From Anaeromyxobacter oryzae (lineage in GTDB: Bacteria; Myxococcota; Myxococcia; Myxococcales; Anaeromyxobacteraceae): a stretch of DNA of 64,000 bases. The notes beneath the pieces are model-generated. The model had not been told where the DNA came from, ran no database searches, and saw only the letters and a program-made list of their open reading frames with translations. The DNA lies in contig NZ_AP025591.1 in NCBI RefSeq assembly GCF_023169945.1, positions 496,001 through 560,000 on the forward strand. The letters run 5' to 3'. Shown one piece after another: positions 54,871 through 63,804 of this stretch. Within the stretch, counting starts at the first letter, position 1, and the number at the start of each line of letters is the position of its first letter. The position numbers were made by a program, and so were the translations under genes.

Positions 54871-55125
54871 ATGCAACAGTCGAAGACGATCCCGCAGGAG
54901 TCACCGTCCTACGGTCAGTCACTCGCGGCGATCATCGCCATCCTCGGCGTCCTCGTGATCACCGTGCCCGTGATCGGGATCCTGATGATCCCTTTCGCGG
55001 TGCTCGCCACCGTGACGCGGGCGCTCCGCGACGCCGTGGCGGAGGCCGGCCTCCTGAGGAACCGCTGGACGGGTCAGGGGCCGCGGGTGCCCGGGAGGTC
55101 GTCGAGGAGCGTCGCGACGATCTGA
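54871..55125 (+). CDS. small membrane protein
   Basis: An 84-residue protein with one or two closely spaced transmembrane segments (SLAAIIAILGVLVITVPVIGILMIPFAVLATVT, about residues 17-49) and a basic C-terminus. A good ribosome-binding site GGAGGGAG lies 8 bases before ATG 54871, which supports a real gene. I do not recognise a family. Confidence 0.6.
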   Translation: MQQSKTIPQESPSYGQSLAAIIAILGVLVITVPVIGILMIPFAVLATVTRALRDAVAEAGLLRNRWTGQGPRVPGRSSRSVATI

Positions 55126-55221
55126 TGCAGCACTCGGGGTGGCCGAGCACCACGCAGTGCCGGTGACCGGCCGCCCCGGGCCGGCGATGCCCCGCCTCGC
55201 CGCCGGCGACGCCAGGTGGCG

Positions 55222-55674
55222 CTACTTCTTGTACGCGCCGCAGACCACGACCACGCCGTCCCACAGCTCGAAGTAGACGACCTTCTGCTCGACGCGGTTC
55301 GTGGTCGGGTTCGCGAACTTGTACTCCTGCCACCCCTTCCCGTGCTTCCTCGCGACCTCGATGCGCTCGCGGACGAACGTCTTCCCGTCGACGTCCTTCT
55401 CGTCCATGAAGAGCTTCCCGACGCGGTCCTTCCTGGCGCCGTGGGCGAGGCAGCGCCCGTCGAGGTCGTACGCCATGACGTACAGGTCCTTGTAGCGGAA
55501 CCGGCCGTTCGGATCGCTGAACGCGGCGAGCGCCTTCTCCTTGCCCTCCTTCTTCATGTACGCGATGGCCTGGTGGACCATCAGCTCGGCGTCCTTCGTG
55601 GTGGCGAACTCCTCCGCGCGGACGGACGCGGCCGCGACGAAGGCCAGGGCGGCGAGGGCGAGCAGCTTGCGCAT
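55222..55674 (-). CDS. secreted single-Cache-like protein
   Basis: A 150-residue exported protein with a signal peptide (MRKLLALAALAFVAAASVRA). The mature part resembles a stand-alone single-Cache (Cache_2-like) domain: AELMVHQAIAYMKKEGKEKALAAFSDPNGRFRYKDLYVMAYDLDGRCLAHG, then LFMDEKDVDGKTFVRERI. Such domains bind small ligands. AAGGAG precedes its ATG. It follows the chemoreceptor gene after 39 bases on the same strand and may act as a periplasmic ligand partner of that receptor, which is inference. Confidence 0.8.
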   Translation of the reverse strand: MRKLLALAALAFVAAASVRAEEFATTKDAELMVHQAIAYMKKEGKEKALAAFSDPNGRFRYKDLYVMAYDLDGRCLAHGARKDRVGKLFMDEKDVDGKTFVRERIEVARKHGKGWQEYKFANPTTNRVEQKVVYFELWDGVVVVCGAYKK

Positions 55675-55713
55675 GGGTTTCTCCTTCGGGCTCTCTCGGG
55701 TGAGGCGTGAACG

Positions 55714-57456
55714 TCAGAACCGCACGAACCCGGCGTCGCCGGACGGCGCGGGCTCGTGCGCAGCGGGGTGGAGCGGCGGAGTCGACGGCGCGGCGAGCCG
55801 CGGGCCGCGAGCCGCGACCGCGAGGGGCGGCCTGGCGACCGGCGGCGCGGCGACGGGGCTCGGCGGCGGCGGGCGCGGCGCGCTCGTCGGGCGCGGCGCC
55901 GACATCGGCGCGACGACGGCCCGCCCCTCGTCGACCCGGAAGAACTCCATGAGCCGCTGCAGCGTGCTGGCGTGCGCCGCGACCTCCTCGGCGGTGGAGG
56001 AGAGCTCCTCGGCGGCCGACGCGTTCCGCTGCGTCACCTGGTCCACGACGGCCATCGCCCGCGAGACCTGCGACACGCCCGCGAGCTGCTCCTGCGACGC
56101 GGCGGACACCTCGTTGACGAGATCGGAGGTCTTCCGGATCGTCACGACGAGCTCGCCCAGGACCCGGCCGCTCCGGTCTGCGACCGACACCGACCGCGTC
56201 GCCACCTCGCCGATCTCCTTCGCGGCCTTCTGGCTCCGCTCGGCGAGCTTGCGGACCTCCGTCGCGACCACCGCGAAGCCCTTGCCGTGCTCGCCGGCGC
56301 GGGCCGCCTCGATCGCGGCGTTCAGGGCGAGCAGGTTCGTCTGGTAGGCGATCTCGTCGATGATCGAGATCTTCTCGGCGATCGAGCGCATCGCGTCGAC
56401 CGTCTCCGCCACGGCGCGGCCGCCCTCGTCGGCGGCCTGGGCGCCGTCGCGCGCGGTCGCCTCGGTGCGCCGGCTGGTCTCGGCGTTGTTCCCGATCGAC
56501 GCGCTCATCTCCTCGAGGGAGGCGGTCGTCTCCTCGACGCTCGACGCCTGCTCGCCCGTGCCGGTCGCGAGCTGCTGCGCCGTCGCCGAGACCTGGCCCG
56601 CGGCGGTGGTGAGCGCCTCGGCACCGCCGCGCACCTCGCCGATGACCGTCGCGAGCCGCTCGCCCATCGTGCGGATCGCGGCCTGCAGGTCCCCGAGCTC
56701 GTCGCGGCTCGTGACCTCCACCGCGTCGCGCAGGTCGCCGCCCGCGATCCGCTCCGCCGCGCGCGCCACCGAGGCGACGCCGCAGCGGATGGACCGGACG
56801 AGCACCACCCCGGCGACGAGCAGCACCGCCGCCGCGAGGCCGAACGCGGCGAGGATCCGGTGGCGCGCGTCCGCCCCGGCCTCCGCGGCGCGCACGTTCA
56901 GGGCATCCGCGGCGGCGCGGGTCGCCGTGGCGCTCGTGTCGATCAGCTCGAGGAGCGCCTGCGCGTCGCGGCGGAGGCGCTCGTGAGCGTCGGTGACGGC
57001 GTGCTGCGCCGCCGCCATCTCCGCGAACCGCCCCTCCTCTCCCGCCTTCCCCCGCTCCCCGGCCGCCGCGGCGAGCGCGTCGAGGTCCTTGCTCCACGCG
57101 TCGAGCGCGGGCGCGACCGCCGCGCCGCTCGCGTCGCCCGCCCGCGGCACCGCCTCGTACGCGCGCGCGGCCTCTGCGGCCTCGCGCTCCTGCCGCGCGA
57201 CGAGCGCGAGCGAGGCGCGGTGGACGTCCGCGTCGAGCGTCCCGTTCTCGATGGCCGACGCGGCCGCGCTCGCGCGCGCCACGGCGGTCGCGAGCCGCCC
57301 GAGCGCCTGCAGCTGCGGGACCTTCGCCTGTCCGTAGTCGTCGACCACCTTCGAGACGGACGCGAGAGCGACGAGCCCGGTCGCGCCGACCAGCGCGACG
57401 AACGCGAGCGCGAGGACGAGGATCGTGACCACTTTTCCGCCGAGGCGAAGTCGCAC
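55714..57456 (-). CDS. methyl-accepting chemotaxis protein
   Basis: A 580-residue chemoreceptor. Transmembrane helices lie at about 8-32 and 205-228, with a mainly helical periplasmic sensor between (probably a four-helix bundle). A HAMP domain follows ([28 protein letters not shown]). The signalling hairpin tip is [43 protein letters not shown]. The last 60 residues are an Ala/Pro-rich tail. The start codon is GTG at 57456. The Cache-like gene lies downstream in the same unit. No che genes are in the window. Confidence 0.92.
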   Translation of the reverse strand: MRLRLGGKVVTILVLALAFVALVGATGLVALASVSKVVDDYGQAKVPQLQALGRLATAVARASAAASAIENGTLDADVHRASLALVARQEREAAEAARAYEAVPRAGDASGAAVAPALDAWSKDLDALAAAAGERGKAGEEGRFAEMAAAQHAVTDAHERLRRDAQALLELIDTSATATRAAADALNVRAAEAGADARHRILAAFGLAAAVLLVAGVVLVRSIRCGVASVARAAERIAGGDLRDAVEVTSRDELGDLQAAIRTMGERLATVIGEVRGGAEALTTAAGQVSATAQQLATGTGEQASSVEETTASLEEMSASIGNNAETSRRTEATARDGAQAADEGGRAVAETVDAMRSIAEKISIIDEIAYQTNLLALNAAIEAARAGEHGKGFAVVATEVRKLAERSQKAAKEIGEVATRSVSVADRSGRVLGELVVTIRKTSDLVNEVSAASQEQLAGVSQVSRAMAVVDQVTQRNASAAEELSSTAEEVAAHASTLQRLMEFFRVDEGRAVVAPMSAPRPTSAPRPPPPSPVAAPPVARPPLAVAARGPRLAAPSTPPLHPAAHEPAPSGDAGFVRF

Positions 57457-57841
57457 GCAAGATCCTCCGATGCCTGGTGTTCGTGCCGGCGCGCAGAGAA
57501 TGCACTGCCGGGACCAACGTCACGGATCGCCGCCTAGGCATGTCGGGCACCTGCAACGCGGCAGAACGTCACGGGTAGGCGCGGCACGCAGAGGGTGCAC
57601 GCGCGCGGCGCCCAGCGGACCCACCGGTCCGCGTGCACCCGGCGGCGTCTGGACGGGTGCCCCCGAACTCTCAGCCGGAGCGCCACCGCGAGCTCGAACG
57701 GCGGCCGCGCCGGGAGATTGCCCGGCCTCTCGTCTCATCGGGGCGCAGGTCCCCGCCGTCGCGTTCGCGGCCGCGCTCGTGCGAGCGCTTCCTCGGTCGG
57801 CGCGTCGACATCGGGCTCATCAGGTTGCTACGGTGCACCGG
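57457..57841. other. divergent intergenic region without a clear gene
   Basis: This 385-base gap separates the chemoreceptor gene (minus) from a hypothetical gene (plus). It carries a 10-base direct repeat AACGTCACGG at 57516 and 57565 and the promoters of both genes, which I cannot place. The open frames within it are not gene-like. Confidence 0.4.
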
Positions 57842-58648
57842 ATGAAGCTCGTGGCCATCGCGCGCGCAGTGGCGAGCCCCGACGAGGCCGCCCGAGCAGT
57901 GGCGGACGCCACGGGTCTCACGCTGGCAGAAGCCCGCATGCGCCTCGCGCCCGAGCCGCCTGCTCTCCTGGCTCGGCTCGAGCCGGACGAGGCGGCCCTG
58001 CTCGTCGTCGCGCTCCGCAAGGCCGGGCTGGCCGCGCTCTCGGTCGACGTCCGCTGCCCGACCGACAAGGACCGCACGGTCGCCCACTCCTTCGCCTTCG
58101 ACGACGCGGGCATCACGTTCACGCCTCGCTTCGGGGACCCGGCGGTGTTCGAGTGGACCGACGTGATGGCCATCCTGCGCGGCCTCCGCGCGTCGCGCTC
58201 CGACGTCACGCGCACCGAACGGTCGAAGAGCTTCTCGCTCGGCGCCGCCGTCGCGACGGGCGGGCTCTGGATGACCCGCACCTCCACGAAGACGTCGCGC
58301 TCGTCCGAGGAGACCGGCGAGCAGGTGATCTTCGTCTACGCACGCGATGGACGTGCAGCGACGCTCGCGGAGAGCCAGCTCGATTTCTCGTGCCTGGGAA
58401 CAGGCATGCAACCCTCCAGCACCGCGAACATGGCCGAGCTGGCGCGGCGGCTGCGCGAGAAGGCGAGGAGCGCGTTCTACGACGAGCGACTCATGCGCCT
58501 CGGCCGTCGGCCGCTGCCATTCCTGATGAGCGTCGAGTCGCGCTCGCAGACGCGCACGGTGGCGACGACCCGCACCGACACGAGCGGCTCGCTCGACACG
58601 CTGGCCGAGGTGATGCGGCAGGCCGTGACCGAGGCGCTGCTCCCGTGA
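57842..58648 (+). CDS. hypothetical protein
   Basis: A 268-residue soluble protein without signal peptide or membrane segment. The first 70 residues (VASPDEAARAVADATGLTLAEARMRLAPEPPALLARLEPDEAALLVVALRKAG) form a helical unit with an alternating pattern. The middle contains FAFDDAGITFTPRFGDPAVFEWTDVMAIL, which looks like a beta-rich PH-like segment. The end is helical. ATG 57842 begins the region of good coding character; the frame is open further upstream but is Arg-rich. I do not recognise a family. Confidence 0.7.
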   Translation: MKLVAIARAVASPDEAARAVADATGLTLAEARMRLAPEPPALLARLEPDEAALLVVALRKAGLAALSVDVRCPTDKDRTVAHSFAFDDAGITFTPRFGDPAVFEWTDVMAILRGLRASRSDVTRTERSKSFSLGAAVATGGLWMTRTSTKTSRSSEETGEQVIFVYARDGRAATLAESQLDFSCLGTGMQPSSTANMAELARRLREKARSAFYDERLMRLGRRPLPFLMSVESRSQTRTVATTRTDTSGSLDTLAEVMRQAVTEALLP

Positions 58649-58812
58649 GGATGCAAACGGGTTCGTTCGACGGGAGCATTCGCTTCGAGCGGTCGGGCGA
58701 ACCGCGGGCAGCGCGCCGAGGAGGCGCGAAGGTCCCCCCGCCGTCCAGAGGCAGCGTCACGCCACATCCGGGCGCAAGCGGCGATCGGGGCTGCGAATAG
58801 TGATCCGGGCGC

Positions 58813-59586
58813 ATGGCGGCGAAGACGAGGACGAGCGCGGCCCATGATCTCGCTCCCGCGAGCCTCACGTCCGCCGCTCTGCCTTCTGCGGCGGGATCGT
58901 TCGTGCGCCGGCTCCTCCTCCACGGTGCGTCACTCGCGGTCGCCGCCGCGGCGTTCGCCGCGCACGAGCACTTCAAGCTCCACGGTGCTTCCACGGAATC
59001 GCTGGTGACCCTGCTCGCGGCCGCCGGGTTCGGGCTCTCGCCGGTGCGCGCGCTGGCGCGCGAGGTGTTCGCCATCGAAGGCAAGCTGCTGCACCTCGTG
59101 CACGGGCTCGGCGCCCTGGGGATGCTCGGCCTCACCCTCGGTGGCGTCATCTCGGGCCGGCCGATCCTCGAGCACGGGCTCGCGCCCTTCGCGATCATGG
59201 GCGCCGCGCAGGCCGTCATGCACCAGGATCGGCCCCGGAGCCCGGAGCAGGCCGCGGCGCTCCGGCGCTTCGCGACGAGCCTTCCGGAAGTGCGGCAGCT
59301 CACGAGGTCGGGCGGCCTCGACTCGCCGGCGAACGCGCGCCGGGCGGTCGCCGTCCTCACCGAGCTGGTCGGGAAGGCGCAGGCGCTCGGCGAGACCGAG
59401 CTGCGGGCCGATCCCGCCTTCCAGGGCGCGATGAGCCAAGCCATGACGCGCCTCGGGCTCTCGCTCGGGCTCGACACGGTCGACGAGGCGATCGGGGAGC
59501 TCGGCGCGAGCCCCGCCGCCGCGAGCGCGGTTCCGGAGCTGCGCAAACGACTCGCCGCGGCGCGCCACGCGCTCGACCGCGGATGA
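58813..59586 (+). CDS. hypothetical membrane protein
   Basis: A 257-residue protein with two or three hydrophobic segments in its first half (LLLHGASLAVAAAAFAAHEHF, about 33-55; LLHLVHGLGALGMLGLTLGGVI, about 92-113; HGLAPFAIMGAAQAVM, about 120-136) and a cytosolic, helical second half. No family is recognised. There is no strong ribosome-binding site before ATG 58813, so the exact start is uncertain. Confidence 0.65.
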   Translation: MAAKTRTSAAHDLAPASLTSAALPSAAGSFVRRLLLHGASLAVAAAAFAAHEHFKLHGASTESLVTLLAAAGFGLSPVRALAREVFAIEGKLLHLVHGLGALGMLGLTLGGVISGRPILEHGLAPFAIMGAAQAVMHQDRPRSPEQAAALRRFATSLPEVRQLTRSGGLDSPANARRAVAVLTELVGKAQALGETELRADPAFQGAMSQAMTRLGLSLGLDTVDEAIGELGASPAAASAVPELRKRLAAARHALDRG

Positions 59587-59640
59587 TGGCGGCCTCGCCG
59601 CTCGGGCAGAACGAAGGCGCGGCGCGCGGACCGCACGCCG

Positions 59641-60144
59641 TCAGCGTCCAGCCGCCTTCTCCCGGGCGACCTTCGCGGCGGCGCGAAGCCAGCCACGCAC
59701 GGCCTCGCGGGGCAGCTCGTCGAGCGCGCGAAGCTTGAGATGACGACCGGTCTTCCCTTCTCCTTCGAGAAGCCCTTCCGGATCCGCGAACGCGCCGGGA
59801 GGCCCGGCGAGGATCAGGTTCACGTGTGACCTGAACCCCGCGAGCGCGCACATCATCTCGCGCTCGATGCTGAAGAACGGCATTCCCCATTTGAGCGAGG
59901 CGGTCGCGTCGGGCGCGGTCTCATCGACGAGCTTCCTCAGGGCATCGAGGATCGCGCGCAGGTGCGGCGGTTGCCTGGTGAAGAACGCCTCGATCGGCTC
60001 GCCGAAGTCGGCGCGGCGCGGCGCGGTCCTGCCGGCGCGCGGCGTCTTCGCTCGCGCGGGGCGCTGCGCCTTCGGCCGGGCCCCCGCGGGCTTCGGCCGC
60101 TTGGCCGTCGAGGGGCGCTTCCGCTTCTCGCTCTTCTTCTTCAT
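59641..60144 (-). CDS. DUF1801 protein with a basic N-terminal tail
   Basis: A 167-residue protein. The first 45 residues are a Lys/Arg/Pro/Ala-rich tail (KRPSTAKRPKPAGARPKAQRPARAKTPRAGR in part), like histone H1 tails. The rest is a DUF1801 (YdhG-like) domain with HLRAILDALRKLVDETAPDATASLKWGMPFF and HVNLILAGP. I chose the start at 60144 because it overlaps the stop of the upstream acetyltransferase gene as ATGA. The tail suggests nucleic-acid binding; the domain has no firm function. Confidence 0.8.
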   Translation of the reverse strand: MKKKSEKRKRPSTAKRPKPAGARPKAQRPARAKTPRAGRTAPRRADFGEPIEAFFTRQPPHLRAILDALRKLVDETAPDATASLKWGMPFFSIEREMMCALAGFRSHVNLILAGPPGAFADPEGLLEGEGKTGRHLKLRALDELPREAVRGWLRAAAKVAREKAAGR

Positions 60145-61004
60145 CGCCGGGATGATGTCACGAGCGCGGTCGCCCTTCGCAGCCTCCGCACGCGCTTGCG
60201 GATGAGCGCGGCGAGCTTCGCCTCGGACGGCGGCGGCCCGGTGCGGACGCGCCGGCCGTCCACGAACAGCGCGTCGCATTCGCCCCACGCGAGCATCGCC
60301 TCGCGATCGGTCGTGTCCACCCTCCGGCACTCCACGAGATCGCCGAACGTCGCCGCCGCCCGCCTCGCGCGCTCGAAGGCCAGGTTCTGGGCGGGACACC
60401 AGCCGTTGACGCAACCGGTGACGAGCACCTTCCCGGAGACGGGCTCGGGGCGCCTGCCGGTGACCGCCGGCCAGCGCGGCGGCTCGGCGCCGTCGACGAA
60501 CGGCTTCCAGACGAGCGACGCCAGGCCACGACGATCCGCGCGCCGGTAGCCGTGACGCCTGAACCAGGATGCGCGCATCCAGACCGGCAGCGCGAGCCCC
60601 CAGGCGACCATGCCGTCCACCCCACGCGCCCGCGCGTCCGCCTCGGCGGCCTCGAGCAGCGCCGTCCCCATCCCGTGCCCCTGGAAGTCACCGCGCCCCG
60701 AGGCATGGCCGTGAACCCAGATGCACAGGATGAACTCGAGACCGCGCCCAACGGCCGGGGAGCGCTCGATGGGCACGTAGTGGATCATCCCTCCGACGCG
60801 GCCGTGCGCGTCGAGCGCCAGCTTCACGCGCAGACCCCGGTCGCGCATGTCGCGGAACCAGCGGGCCTTGTGATCGCCCGCGTAGGCGAGCTCGGCGCCC
60901 GGCCAGTCCTCGAGGCAGACGAAATACAGGCGCTCGTACTCGGGGGACAGATCGACGACCGTGATCCGCCGGCGCTCGGAGCTCATCTGAGACACCTCGA
61001 ACAC
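60141..61004 (-). CDS. GNAT acetyltransferase with YoaP-like thioredoxin-fold domain
   Basis: A 287-residue two-domain protein. The N-terminal GNAT domain (about 1-165) has the acetyl-CoA site in GHGMGTALLEAAEADARARG. The C-terminal domain (about 185-287) begins VLVTGCVNGWCPAQNLAFERARRAA, a CxxxxC thioredoxin-like motif, and continues with a VDGRRVRTGPPPSEAKL stretch, as in Bacillus YoaP-type proteins. The acetyl acceptor is unknown. It is the first gene of a two-gene unit with the DUF1801 gene. Confidence 0.82.
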   Translation of the reverse strand: MFEVSQMSSERRRITVVDLSPEYERLYFVCLEDWPGAELAYAGDHKARWFRDMRDRGLRVKLALDAHGRVGGMIHYVPIERSPAVGRGLEFILCIWVHGHASGRGDFQGHGMGTALLEAAEADARARGVDGMVAWGLALPVWMRASWFRRHGYRRADRRGLASLVWKPFVDGAEPPRWPAVTGRRPEPVSGKVLVTGCVNGWCPAQNLAFERARRAAATFGDLVECRRVDTTDREAMLAWGECDALFVDGRRVRTGPPPSEAKLAALIRKRVRRLRRATALVTSSRR

Positions 61005-61265
61005 AGGCTACGCCCGTACGTGCCGTGCTGCGGCGGGCCCGTCGGGTGCAGTCACCGCCCGGCGTGCGCGGTACCGCTGGCGAGCCGGGCGAAGGCTCGG
61101 CGCGCGCCCGGCCGATGAGTGAACAGAAACTCCGAGTGCGCGCTTATGTCTCTCAGCGCGCGCGGCGCGATCGGGTACGTTTTCGCTCCGGCCTGGCGGA
61201 GCGCACGAAGAAGCTAGCGCTCAGGGACCAGCCAGCCGGCTTCGACCCCACGACGAGGAGGCTTC

Positions 61266-62006
61266 ATGCATCGCACCGCACTGCGCCGTCTCATCACCGC
61301 CGCCGCATTTCTCGCGCTCGCCCCCGCCGCCGTCTCGGCGTCGGACTGGAAGGACCGGCTCGACCTCCAGCTCGCGCCCGGGTACCAGCTCGTCCAGGGC
61401 GACTACGCCGCGGGCGTTCCGGACACGCTCGTGTTCCTCGCGAACCAGGAGCTGAACGTCTACACCGACTTCAGCGCGAGGAACGCCGATGGGACGATCA
61501 ATGCGGTGATCGAGATCCCGCAGGGCGACGTCCGCAAGTTCGAGACCGACGTCACGACCGGGCGACTCTTCTGGGAGCTCAAGAAGGGACAGCCGCGGAC
61601 CGTCGCGTACCTCGGGTACCCTGGCAATTACGGGATGATCCCGCGCACGCTCGGCGGCGACGGCGATCCGCTCGACGTCGTCGTGATCGGCGGAACGGAG
61701 CTGCGCGGCGCAGTCGCGGCCGTGAAGGTCGTCGCGGTGATGAGGATGGTCGACGGCGGAGAGCCCGACGACAAGCTCATCGCCGTCCTGCCGGGCTCGC
61801 CCTTCGACGGCATGAGCCTCGACGATCTCCGGAACGCCGGCGTGACGACCATCCTGAAGACGTGGTTCGAGAGCTACAAGGGGCCGGGCGAGATCCAGGT
61901 GCCCGCCTTCGAGGACCTCGCCGCCGCCAACCAGGTGCTCGACGAGGCGATGACGACGTACGCGGCGTCGGCCGTGACCGCGCCGTCCCGGCACGGCGAC
62001 CGCTGA
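61266..62006 (+). CDS. ppa: exported family I inorganic pyrophosphatase
   Basis: A 246-residue pyrophosphatase with an N-terminal signal peptide (RRLITAAAFLALAPAAVSA), so it should act in the periplasm. The family motifs are present: AVIEIPQGDVRKFE, YLGYPGNYGMIPRTLGGDGDPLDVVVIG (metal-binding Asp residues in GDGDPLDV) and LIAVLPGSPFDG. The common cytosolic enzyme is about 175 residues without a signal. An exported copy may serve phosphate scavenging. ATG 61266 starts the signal peptide; GAGGAGG lies upstream. Confidence 0.88.
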   Translation: MHRTALRRLITAAAFLALAPAAVSASDWKDRLDLQLAPGYQLVQGDYAAGVPDTLVFLANQELNVYTDFSARNADGTINAVIEIPQGDVRKFETDVTTGRLFWELKKGQPRTVAYLGYPGNYGMIPRTLGGDGDPLDVVVIGGTELRGAVAAVKVVAVMRMVDGGEPDDKLIAVLPGSPFDGMSLDDLRNAGVTTILKTWFESYKGPGEIQVPAFEDLAAANQVLDEAMTTYAASAVTAPSRHGDR

Positions 62007-62206
62007 GCCGAGAGCGCCGAGCGGTCCGCCCCCCTTCGACAGGCCCTCCGAGAGATCCTCGGCCGCTCACCTCGATGCCTGGTGGGGAGCCGCGAGGACC
62101 CGCCGCCGATCCGATCGTGCCCTCGGATCGGCGCGCGGGAGCCGTGCATCGAGCCGCGGCCGCGTTATCCCGGTGCACGGACTCGACGAGAGGAGCGGAA
62201 GCGGCC

Positions 62207-63163
62207 ATGCAAGCATCCATCCCTGCGCAGATGAAGGCGGCGGCGTTCGACCGGTACGGTGGGCCCGAGGTCCTCCACACCGAGACGCTCCCGGTGCCGA
62301 AGCCGGGGCCGAAGCAGGTCCTCATCCGGCTGGACTCCGCCGGGATCGGCGTCTGGGACCCCTACGTCCGCTCCGGCGAGATCGAGCTGGGTCAGAGCCG
62401 GTTTCCGCGGGTCATCGGGAACGACGGAGCGGGCGAGGTGGTCGCGACGGGGGCCGACGTGCGGCGCTTCCGGATCGGCGATCGCGTCTACGCGTACTCC
62501 TTCGAGGGCGGGTTCTACGCGGAGTTCGTCGCGCTCGACGAGGACGCGATCGCGCCGATCCCGCCGGGGATGAGCGCCGAGGAGGCCGGCGCGCTCGGCG
62601 CCGACGGCGTGACGGCGCTGCGCGGCCTCGACGATCAGCTTCACCTCGCGGCGGGACAGACGCTCATGGTGTACGGCGCGAGCGGCGGGATCGGGCACCT
62701 CGCGGTGCAGCTCGCGAAGCGGATGGGCGCGAAGGTCCTCGCGGTCGCCTCCGGGCCCGACGGCATCGCGCTGGTGCGGAGGCTCGGGGCGGACGCGGCC
62801 GTCGACGGCAAGCGGGACGACGTCGCGCGGGCGGCTCGCGACTTCGCGCCCGGCGGCCTGGACGCCGCGCTGGTGCTGGTCGCGGGGCAGGGCCTCGACG
62901 CGGCGCTCGCCACGATGCGGAGGGGCGGCCGGATCGCGTTTCCGAACGGCGTCGAGCCGGCGCCGAGGGCGCCCGCGGGCGTCACCCTCCAGGCCTACGA
63001 CGGCGAGCCGAGCCCCGACGCCTTCCAGCGGCTCAACCGGCTGATCGGAGCCGGCCCCTTCCACGTCGAGGTCGGGCGGGTGTACCCGCTCGAGGAAGCG
63101 GCCCGGGCGCACCGCGAGATCCAGCAGCACCACCTCGGCAAGCTCGCGCTGCGAATCCACTAG
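62207..63163 (+). CDS. zinc-independent quinone oxidoreductase-like MDR protein
   Basis: A 318-residue medium-chain dehydrogenase/reductase. PAQMKAAAFDRYGGPEVLHTETLPVPKPGPKQVLIR is the typical N-terminus, and the NADPH-binding GASGGIGHLAVQLAKRMGAKVLAVASG lies at about residues 157-182. There are no structural or catalytic zinc Cys clusters, placing it with quinone oxidoreductases. It probably reduces quinones or enones; the substrate is open. It is followed after 11 bases by a convergent membrane-protein gene. Confidence 0.9.
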   Translation: MQASIPAQMKAAAFDRYGGPEVLHTETLPVPKPGPKQVLIRLDSAGIGVWDPYVRSGEIELGQSRFPRVIGNDGAGEVVATGADVRRFRIGDRVYAYSFEGGFYAEFVALDEDAIAPIPPGMSAEEAGALGADGVTALRGLDDQLHLAAGQTLMVYGASGGIGHLAVQLAKRMGAKVLAVASGPDGIALVRRLGADAAVDGKRDDVARAARDFAPGGLDAALVLVAGQGLDAALATMRRGGRIAFPNGVEPAPRAPAGVTLQAYDGEPSPDAFQRLNRLIGAGPFHVEVGRVYPLEEAARAHREIQQHHLGKLALRIH

Positions 63164-63174
63164 GACGGAGGCGC

Positions 63175-63699
63175 CTACACTCTCCTCGCCGCGATCCACA
63201 CCGCCGAATCCCACGCGTTGTGGATGCCGATGAACAGCAGGAGGAGCGATACGGCTGCGACCAGGTCGAGCGCCGGGGCCGGGCGATGGTACAGCGCGAC
63301 CGCCGCACCGACGAGCGCGGCGTACGCGACGAGGGGCAAGACGACGTGCCAGATCCAGTCCGAGAGCACGGGCTCATAGATGTGCTGTCGCCGCGCCTGC
63401 AGCAGCACCCACCCCGAGAGCACCAGGCCCGCGATCCCGGTCGCGCTCACGCAGAGCGCGAGGCTCCAGGTGGTCTGGCTGGGGATCGAGAGGATCGAGG
63501 CGAGCAGCAGCACCGCGCAGAAATGCACGACGTTGGGGCTTCCGAAGGCGCGGACTCCGCTTTCCGCTTCCTCCAGCTTCGCGTCGGTGCGGAGCGCGAC
63601 CACGACGAACATGAGACCGGTCAGGGCGGCCGCCGAGGAGCCGGTGATGACGTAGAAGTTCTCCCATTCGGAGAGCGGCGGCAGCGCGGGCTCGAGCAC
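63175..63699 (-). CDS. hypothetical integral membrane protein
   Basis: A 174-residue protein with five predicted membrane helices (about 15-36, 57-73, 80-98, 118-137 and 144-160). It starts LEPALPPLSEWENFYVITGSSAAALTGLMFVVVALRTD. I recognise no family with a known role. It converges on the oxidoreductase gene. Confidence 0.75.
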   Translation of the reverse strand: MLEPALPPLSEWENFYVITGSSAAALTGLMFVVVALRTDAKLEEAESGVRAFGSPNVVHFCAVLLLASILSIPSQTTWSLALCVSATGIAGLVLSGWVLLQARRQHIYEPVLSDWIWHVVLPLVAYAALVGAAVALYHRPAPALDLVAAVSLLLLFIGIHNAWDSAVWIAARRV

Positions 63700-63804
63700 G
63701 CCAGGGCTCTAACGGGCGGCGATCCGCCGCGCGAGCCCGGCCCCTTCACGACGGACCTCCGGACCGGGAGCACCTCCGGAGGCGAGCCCCTACCGGGCGC
63801 CGCG

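Noticed and set aside
57585..57605. A sigma-54-like promoter (GGCACGC ... GTGCA) near the chemoreceptor gene
   Set aside because: The spacing between the GG and GC elements is 12 rather than the required 10 bases.
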